A DNA stretch of 45,380 nt from Oscillospiraceae bacterium (GTDB lineage Bacteria; Bacillota; Clostridia; Oscillospirales; Oscillospiraceae), in the NCBI GenBank assembly GCA_020025595.1, contig JAHHRV010000017.1, positions 1-45,380 on the forward strand, given 5' to 3'. The notes beneath the pieces are model-generated. The model worked only from the letters and a program-made list of their open reading frames with translations, had not been told where the DNA came from and did not search any database. Of this stretch, positions 40,332-45,380 are shown piece by piece (positions within the stretch are counted from its first letter, which is position 1; each line of letters starts with the position of its first letter). Position numbers and translations under genes: made by a program.

Positions 40332-40634
40332 TTACCACAACCTTTGTTTTGGAGGTAGTACAATTTTTCCGTCTAATATATTTATAAAATAGTAAGCTCC
40401 AAGCCAATTATATGCCTTTATTTTTTCATTATCGAATGGTATTATATGGGTAAAAGGAGCATCTAAATTATGGCTTACATCTGCAATTTGCCACACAACT
40501 TCTCCTTGCAGATTTTCCCCAAAAATATTTCTATTACATCTATATTTGACCGGAACATTATATAATTTGACTATAATATCTTTGTAGCCTAATTGTTCTT
40601 TTACTTCCAATTCTTTTATATTCAACTTGTTCAT
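40332..40634 (-). CDS. Cassette gene, short uncharacterised protein
   Basis: 100 residues, ATG 40634 (MNKLNIKELEVKEQLGYKDI). Beta-rich sequence (LYNVPVKYRCNRNIFGENLQ, VVWQIADVSHNLDAPFTHII) recalling small immunity proteins. No membrane segment. It follows site G closely. Confidence 0.5.
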   Translation of the reverse strand: MNKLNIKELEVKEQLGYKDIIVKLYNVPVKYRCNRNIFGENLQGEVVWQIADVSHNLDAPFTHIIPFDNEKIKAYNWLGAYYFINILDGKIVLPPKQRLW

Positions 40635-40650
40635 TATTTCTTTTCTTATC

Positions 40651-40687
40651 GGTAATGTTATGCTATCAGCCGATTTGGCTGTTATTT
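40651..40687 (-). repeat. Cassette-boundary site G
   Basis: TAATGTT (40653-40659) and TGTTA (about 40680-40684), centre CAGCC/GGCTG. It is the last site before the recombinase fragment, where the first cassette would be inserted. Confidence 0.5.
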
Positions 40688-40703
40688 TTCCTAAGTATCA
40701 TAT

Positions 40704-40950
40704 CTATTCCTCTTCTGTCAACAGGTCATCCAACGGGCTTTTGATATTGCTTTTGAATGTATCAGCTATATGTATATATCTTTCCGTTGTCTTAATGTTG
40801 TTATGTCCCATAAACTCCTTTACAATCTTAATGCCCGTGCCTTGCTCCAGTAGATGCGTGGCAAAGGAATGACGTAACAGGTGAGGAAAATACGTTTCGT
40901 TATGCCGGCTTCAAGTGCGGCAGCCTTCAAGCGTTTCGATATGATGCTTT
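40704..40950 (-). pseudogene. Tyrosine recombinase, C-terminal fragment with frameshift
   Basis: The minus strand encodes YFPHLLRHSFATHLLEQGTG and FMGHNNIKTTERYIHI: the H-x-x-R, H and tyrosine nucleophile boxes of XerD-like enzymes, ending DDLLTEEE. Upstream, KRLKAAALEAGITKRI continues the protein in another frame, joined at a T-run that appears to have lost one base. The first two thirds, including the first catalytic Arg, are absent, so it should be inactive. It lies at the end of the cassette array, the position of the recombinase in recombinase-associated defence islands. Confidence 0.8.
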
Positions 40951-41132
40951 TACAGGATCTGTCCCGGAAGGAAAGCGAAGCTCCGCTTCTCCACGTTCGT
41001 CAGGCTGTCATAGGGATGGGCATTTGTCACCGTGTACTCTTTCAGTCCATCGCTCTTGGGAACGATGTTAAGCTGTGCCTGGGCATACATCGCCGTACAC
41101 AGGAAGAAGGTCATAATTGGAATTGTTTTCAT
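40950..41132 (-). pseudogene. Secreted protein, 5' fragment joined to the recombinase remnant
   Basis: From ATG 41132: signal peptide MKTIPIMTFFLCTAMYAQA, then QLNIVPKSDGLKEYTVTNAH and on for about 60 residues, to a stop close to where recombinase homology begins. It is probably the 5' end of a longer exported protein cut by insertion of the array. Function unknown. Confidence 0.45.
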
Positions 41133-41184
41133 ACTCAATCTCTTTTTTATGTTTACAGGTTTCATCTGAGGAAAGAATGTTCGG

Positions 41185-41463
41185 CTACTTGCCGGAAATA
41201 GAGAACAGAAACAAAGCCAGTCCTATCCCGACGGCAAGGATCACCCCCAGCCAGAAACGGAAAGCCTTTGGTCCGAGTGTATCCAGCCAGAAATTCCCGC
41301 CCCAGCTGCCCGGACGTGTATAGGTCCACTTCCATCCGCAAATTATACCCACAAGCCACAGCAGCAGTATTGCCGCCACTATCAGATAACCGTACCTCGG
41401 GCTTGTCTGAAGCAACTGCGGGAAACCGGTAATGAATTCTTTGACCTTTTCAAACCATTCCAT
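41185..41463 (-). CDS. Two-helix membrane protein, Imm17-like
   Basis: 92 residues with membrane helices YLIVAAILLLWLVGIICGWK and FRFWLGVILAVGIGLALFLF, separated by TYTRPGSWGGNFWLDTLGPK. Size and layout resemble Imm17-type immunity proteins that act against membrane toxins. It lies beside the 5' fragment of an exported protein and is not bounded by cassette sites. Confidence 0.5.
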   Translation of the reverse strand: MEWFEKVKEFITGFPQLLQTSPRYGYLIVAAILLLWLVGIICGWKWTYTRPGSWGGNFWLDTLGPKAFRFWLGVILAVGIGLALFLFSISGK

Positions 41464-41598
41464 AATAATACTTTTAAGAAAACAACGGCATATGCCGTTT
41501 GCAAATCTAACAAAAAGTGCACAGAATCAAAAAGTTTCAGTCCCATTATTTGTCCTGTCATGCAGGAAGTTTTATTTTTGCACACAAACACCTGAATC

Positions 41599-41790
41599 AT
41601 GGAATACATACTTATAGAATCTCTTAAATACCACTCATTCCGGACACAATGGGAGGCATGGGTACTCGAACTTGCCGAGGCTGTCCGACAGACAGATATC
41701 CGTATTTCACGGACTTGGACCATCCTGGAAGCCTTGGCTGAGAACATACCGGCCATGATATGGCTGACAGAAAAACAGAGAAAACTATAG
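41599..41790 (+). CDS. Small uncharacterised protein
   Basis: 63 residues (MEYILIESLKYHSFRTQWEA...), soluble and helical, 200 nt upstream of the RteA-like gene. A Bacteroides -7-like TTTTTG lies just upstream (near 41575). It may be a real small gene of the conjugative element or chance; no relatives recognised. Confidence 0.3.
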   Translation: MEYILIESLKYHSFRTQWEAWVLELAEAVRQTDIRISRTWTILEALAENIPAMIWLTEKQRKL

Positions 41791-41992
41791 CCGGTCCTTT
41801 CGTTTGAGAACAAGACTGAAACCGTGCTATACATACCGGCAAGTTTCTGTCGGAACAACAGAGTGCTCGGCTACGTAATCGACACCTACATGTACCAATA
41901 CAAAAACCGTAATGCCCACAGCCTGTTGGTTTGCGCTAAAATCCTTGTGGCAATAAGCCCGGAAGAAGAATATCCCTTCCGTACTCACACAG
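41791..41992. other. Apparently decayed stretch before the RteA-like gene
   Basis: The frame of the kinase continues upstream of its first ATG (ARKKNIPSVLTQ) back to a TAA near 41940, and again before it to another stop; no single frame supplies the missing sensor. A plus-strand frame at 41824-42084 is out of phase and not convincing. Confidence 0.35.
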
Positions 41993-43993
41993 ATGGACAG
42001 CATTCTCTCAAAACAGCTCCCAGTACTGGAAAGAAAAATGACCTCTTCCGCTACAATATTACATACGGAACCGACGAAACCTGAAAAGAAAAATTTTCTG
42101 AGCCGCCTTTTTTCCCGGAAAAGGAAACAGAAGGAAACAGAAACATCAGTACAGCAAAAAGCCGGACAAACCGATAACGCCCATAACATCCGAAAGTTCG
42201 GGAATGAAATGTACGAGGTACTGGAAAAGCAAAACCGGTTTTTTGAATCACTCGCGGATTCTCTTGAGCATAAGAACCATATTCTCAACCGGAACATCTC
42301 CAGACTGATCAATGAATTGGGAAAAGACGCCCTGGAGCGTACTGCAGAACGGCATCAAAGGGTTTCGGAACTTAGGGAAGAAGCGTTCGACACAATATGT
42401 ATCATATCATCAGCAGCCTTATTGTGCGCCTTGTTCCTATCCATATTCATAACCAAGGATATACACAGAAAACACCGCAAGAGAAAAGAACTTGAAGATT
42501 CCCACCGGCACAACCGCAAAATGCTGGAGATACGCAAGAAAATCATCATAACACTCTCTCATGACATACGGGGTCCCCTGAATGCCATCCGGGGAAGTGC
42601 AGAACTGGCAATGGATACCAAAGACAGAAAACGGCGAAATTCCTATCTGAACAATATCCTGAGCTCTACCGGACATATCATGCGGCTGGTAAACAGCCTT
42701 CTGGACCTGTCACGCCTGAATGAGGCCAAGGAAACTCTAAATGAAATTCCATTCCGCTTGAATACCTTCCTTTCAGACATCGAAAAAGAATATGGACGCA
42801 TCGCCAATGACAAGGGAATAATGCTATCCGGAGACTTTATCGGAACCGACATTACCGTTACCGGCGATGCGGACCGCATAGAGCAGATAATCAGTAACTT
42901 GCTGTCCAATGCCACAAAATTTACAGAATCCGGTTCTATTGGATTCTTTGCCATATTCAGAAACGATATTCTGACAGTAACAGTCAGGGATACAGGTATC
43001 GGCATGAGCGAAGAAACCTTAAAACGCATATTTTCTCCATTTGAAAGGGCAGCAGTAGAGATTTGTCCTGAAGGTTTCGGACTTGGCCTCTCCATTACAA
43101 AAGGACTCGTAACCTTACTGAAAGGAAATATCTCCGTGGAAAGCAAAATCGGAGAAGGCAGTATATTCAAGGTGAGTATCCCGCTGAAAGAAACATCAGA
43201 AACAATTGAGGAAAAATGCACAACGCTTCCAGATCCGGCAAAAAGACTTCCACACCGTATCATAGTAGTGGAAGACGATCCTGTCCAGATGGAAATAACA
43301 CGCGACATCCTGGAAAGGAATGGAGTCAGTTGTCATGCCTGCCAAAAAGTAAAAGAAGTGGTCTGTCTTTTAAGAAAAGAGGATTATGATCTGATACTTA
43401 CAGATATACAAATGCCGGGAACCAACGGCTTCAGTCTGCTCAATCTGCTGCGCAACTCCAATATTGGCAGTTCACGAAGCATTCCGATAGCTGCCATGAC
43501 TGCAAGAGGAGATGAAGAGAAGGAGAATTTCATCAAGGCTGGTTTCACCGGATGTATCCATAAGCCTTTTTCAAGCCCGGAACTGCTTCTGTGCCTGTCC
43601 TCTATTATGGAAAAGATGAACAAGCCGGAATCTCAATCAATAGATTTCAGGCCGCTCATATCGGATTCCGGAAACAAACGCAAGGTATTGACAATGCTTG
43701 TAAAAGAATCCGAAACGAACAAGAAAGAACTTGTGGAAGCAATAAGAAATAAGGATAGAATGCGGATAAAGGAGATAATACACCGGATGTTTCCCATGTG
43801 GGAAATGCTCGGAATTGCAGAAGAATTGCAAGAATACAGAAACCTTGTCCACGATGACAGCTCCGGAGATCAGATCATGAAAGAATGGACCTTGAAAATA
43901 ACAGCCAGCCTTGACAGACTTGTCTCGGCAGCAGAAAATGAGATAAACAGTTTAATCAGACAGGAAAATGAAAAGGAAAATACTGATAGTTGA
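41993..43993 (+). CDS. RteA-like hybrid sensor kinase, N-terminally truncated
   Basis: 666 residues. One membrane helix (about 134-154), HisKA with phospho-acceptor H190 (LSHDIRGPLN), HATPase with GFGLGLSITKGL, a receiver domain (IVVEDD, acceptor D in LILTDIQMPG), and a C-terminal HPt-like helical domain with HRMFPMW. This is the RteA layout from CTnDOT-type conjugative transposons, where it controls excision and transfer. The usual first membrane helix and full sensor are missing, so it is probably non-functional as a sensor. Confidence 0.75.
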   Translation: MDSILSKQLPVLERKMTSSATILHTEPTKPEKKNFLSRLFSRKRKQKETETSVQQKAGQTDNAHNIRKFGNEMYEVLEKQNRFFESLADSLEHKNHILNRNISRLINELGKDALERTAERHQRVSELREEAFDTICIISSAALLCALFLSIFITKDIHRKHRKRKELEDSHRHNRKMLEIRKKIIITLSHDIRGPLNAIRGSAELAMDTKDRKRRNSYLNNILSSTGHIMRLVNSLLDLSRLNEAKETLNEIPFRLNTFLSDIEKEYGRIANDKGIMLSGDFIGTDITVTGDADRIEQIISNLLSNATKFTESGSIGFFAIFRNDILTVTVRDTGIGMSEETLKRIFSPFERAAVEICPEGFGLGLSITKGLVTLLKGNISVESKIGEGSIFKVSIPLKETSETIEEKCTTLPDPAKRLPHRIIVVEDDPVQMEITRDILERNGVSCHACQKVKEVVCLLRKEDYDLILTDIQMPGTNGFSLLNLLRNSNIGSSRSIPIAAMTARGDEEKENFIKAGFTGCIHKPFSSPELLLCLSSIMEKMNKPESQSIDFRPLISDSGNKRKVLTMLVKESETNKKELVEAIRNKDRMRIKEIIHRMFPMWEMLGIAEELQEYRNLVHDDSSGDQIMKEWTLKITASLDRLVSAAENEINSLIRQENEKENTDS

Positions 43994-44387
43994 AGATAAC
44001 GTAGCCTTGTCCCAGCTGCAAAGGGACTGGCTTGAACGTTGCGGCTATGCTGTCACAACCGCCATGGATGAACCTGCGGCAAAAAGAGTACTGAAAGCCG
44101 AAAATATTGCTCTGATTCTTTCAGATGTAAGACTGCCTCAAGGAAATGGCATAGAACTGCTTGAATGGATAAACCGGGAACACATTCATATTCCATTTGT
44201 GGTGATGACCGAATACGCTTCCTATCCTGACGCGGTGCGTGCGATCAAACTCGGAGCAATGGACTATCTGGTTAAACCGGTTCACAGGGAACAGCTCCTT
44301 GAACTTGTGGATACATTCCTCAAGCACATGTCCGCTGTATGGAACGGTGAAAAGCATCTGTTCAAAACATCACGGCACCCGACATGA
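43968..44387 (+). pseudogene. RteB-like response regulator, receiver domain only
   Basis: 139 residues, 26-nt overlap with the kinase. Receiver motifs: VEDN, acceptor Asp in ALILSDVRLPQG, LVKPVHREQL. RteB normally continues into a sigma-54 activator AAA+ and DNA-binding domain; here the frame stops soon after the linker HLFKTSRHP, exactly where an unrelated hsdR fragment begins. The gene is truncated by a rearrangement. Confidence 0.75.
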
Positions 44388-45214
44388 GAGAGGACGAAGA
44401 CTCGACATTTGGCGAAAGTTACGAGGAGGTGAAGCGTTATTGGAAGAAGATGATGGACGAGCACGGCACTGCCCAGAGGTATCTGGAAAATCTCATCTCT
44501 CGCTTCAAGAATCAGGAGGCACCCGAGATAATGATTGTGGTGGACAAACTGCTGACGGGATTTGACGAGAAGAAAGTCGTTGTGATGTATCTCGACCGCA
44601 TATTGCGCGAGCATACCCTACTGCAAGCCGTGACACGCGTAAACCGTGTATGTGACGGCAAGCAATTCGGATATGTGATTGACTACTACGGTGTCATCAA
44701 GGAGGCGATGGACAACTACACCGATTACGACGAGGAGGATTTGAGAATGTTTCTCAAGCTGCGTGCTTCGGTGCAGGCTCGATATTCGGACACGGTGGAT
44801 TACAAGCAATATGAGGTGCAGATACAGAAGCTCATCAACCGTCATGTGTCAAGCGGGCAGGTGGAAATCATCACCGACTTGGTCAATATTTTCGACCCGG
44901 ACAAGTTCGAAGCCGAAATAGAAAAGACTGTCGGTGCGGCAGCCAAGGCCGACACGATTGCATCGCGCACCGCCAAATTCATCAACGAGAATATGGATTC
45001 CGACCCTGCATTCTACAAACGCTTCTCACGCCTCATAGAGGACACGATAAAGGCATACGAGCAGAACCGAACAGATGAGGTCGAGTATCTCCGCAGGGTC
45101 ATGGAATACAAGGAGAATGTATTGAACCACACCAAGGCTTTTTATAACCTTCTATCGCAGGAGATGCCCCATTGGGAACGCTGGAAGATGAGGCTCGAAA
45201 AAGCATTGATATAA
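44384..45214 (+). pseudogene. Type I restriction HsdR, C-terminal fragment
   Basis: 276 residues of the motor-subunit C-terminus: MIVVDKLLTGFDEKK (helicase motif V) and LLQAVTRVNRV (motif VI), then the helical C-terminal domain to ALI. Nuclease and the first helicase motifs are missing. The ATG at 44384 lies at the junction with the RteB-like fragment and is probably not a natural start. Confidence 0.85.
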
Positions 45215-45229
45215 GTTGAAAACCTTAAA

Positions 45230-45278
45230 GTGGGCTGTCGGGGGAACAGAATTGTCTGCAACTCTCCCGACAGCCCAC
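45230..45278. terminator. Strong hairpin after the hsdR fragment
   Basis: GTGGGCTGTCGGG (45230-45242) pairs with CCCGACAGCCCAC (45266-45278). No T-run follows on the plus strand. Together with the next hairpin it separates the hsdR fragment from the tRNA. Confidence 0.6.
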
Positions 45279-45308
45279 AAAAAAAGGTGTCAGTCGTAAC
45301 TGACACCT
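45279..45308 (-). terminator. Terminator of the tRNA-Gly transcript
   Basis: AGGTGTCAGT (45285-45294) and ACTGACACCT (45299-45308) form a 10-bp stem with a 4-nt loop; on the minus strand it is followed by a run of T residues (45279-45284). It lies 20 nt after the tRNA 3' end. Confidence 0.8.
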
Positions 45309-45328
45309 GGAAAATCAAAAGATTTGTG

Positions 45329-45380
45329 AGCGGAAAACGAGACTCGAACTCGCGACCCCAACCTTGGCAAGGTTGTGCTC
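45329..45380 (-). tRNA. tRNA-Gly (GCC), 5' end beyond window
   Basis: The minus strand shows the anticodon arm AACC-TTGCCAA-GGTT with GCC, variable loop, T arm GCGAG-TTCGAGT-CTCGT-like, and acceptor end TTTCCGC with discriminator T. The D arm starts (GAGC) at the window edge. CCA is not encoded. tRNA genes are frequent attachment sites of conjugative elements; the remnants next to it fit that, but no att repeat can be confirmed. Confidence 0.88.

Noticed and set aside
37551..40687. CRISPR array
   Set aside because: The repeated sites are 500-900 bp apart, contain hairpins, and have genes rather than spacers between them. No cas gene is present.
40627..41201. Plus-strand frames across the recombinase remnant
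   Set aside because: The minus strand shows clear XerD-type catalytic boxes, so the plus frames are shadows.
41824..42084. Plus-strand frame before and into the RteA-like gene
   Set aside because: It is out of phase with the kinase, has no domain, and overlaps the beginning of a recognisable gene.
45329..45380. tRNA-Gly as attachment site of the Mu-like prophage
   Set aside because: The prophage ends are 8 kb away and have transposase repeats, not att cores. The tRNA relates, if at all, to the older conjugative-element remnants.

Overview
The window is Bacteroidales DNA, most likely Bacteroides or Phocaeicola. Intergenic regions repeatedly carry the Bacteroides primary-sigma promoter pattern (TTG, about 19-21 nt, TAnnTTTG), Shine-Dalgarno sequences are largely absent, and all phage modules are of the Bacteroides Mu-like type. 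It is dominated by a complete-looking transposable (Mu-like) prophage of about 36.7 kb (about 704-37363). Its DDE transposase, MuB-like ATPase, Mu-type structural genes and diversity-generating retroelement (DGR) make it a relative of the Bacteroides 'Hankyphage' group; that name is inferred from gene content and not from a database search.

Phage layout. The repressor gene (36192-36569, +) faces a leftward early operon (36003 to 30041): Ner-like regulator, transposase A, ATPase B, a second RecA-like ATPase, a GemA-like protein, small membrane proteins and a DUF3164 protein. A hairpin terminator at 30001-30035 separates it from a rightward late operon (19089-29994): terminase, gp36-like protein, baseplate hub and spike, fibre-like proteins, portal, MuF, gpG and tail terminator. 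A second late operon runs left from 18922 to 3223: a tRNA, protease/scaffold, capsid, lysis genes, sheath, tube, frameshifted tail chaperones, tape measure, DGR target, DGR template RNA, reverse transcriptase, baseplate J-like protein and fibre. The two late operons start from an 89-bp symmetric control region (18939-19027). The right end (893-3218) holds accessory genes: a thymidylate-synthase-fold protein, a Mor-like HTH protein, an adenine methylase, and two probable structured non-coding RNAs on the opposite strand.

Host flanks. The prophage interrupts one small gene of an integron-like array of immunity or defence gene cassettes. The 5' part of that gene lies at 37368-37528 and its 3' part at 91-703. 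Seven intergenic sites share outer boxes (TAATGTT and TGTTA) and hairpin-forming centres, and a frameshifted tyrosine-recombinase fragment sits at the end of the array (40704-40950). This resembles recombinase-associated acquired interbacterial defence islands. Further right lie remnants of a conjugative element (RteA/RteB-like two-component genes) fused to a 3' fragment of a type I restriction hsdR gene, and then a partial tRNA-Gly.

Signals most worth following: (1) a pseudoknotted RNA at 1856-1984; (2) an unannotated roughly 330-nt transcript at 2890-3218; (3) a MuF protein with a zinc-metallopeptidase domain, next to an oppositely oriented small Cys-rich gene with its own promoter, a probable phage-borne toxin/immunity pair; (4) the symmetric divergent late promoter; (5) a phage initiator-type tRNA with an unusual anticodon loop; (6) the DGR with its apparent dedicated template promoter and an RT with a C-terminal extension but no visible Avd; (7) the cassette array.
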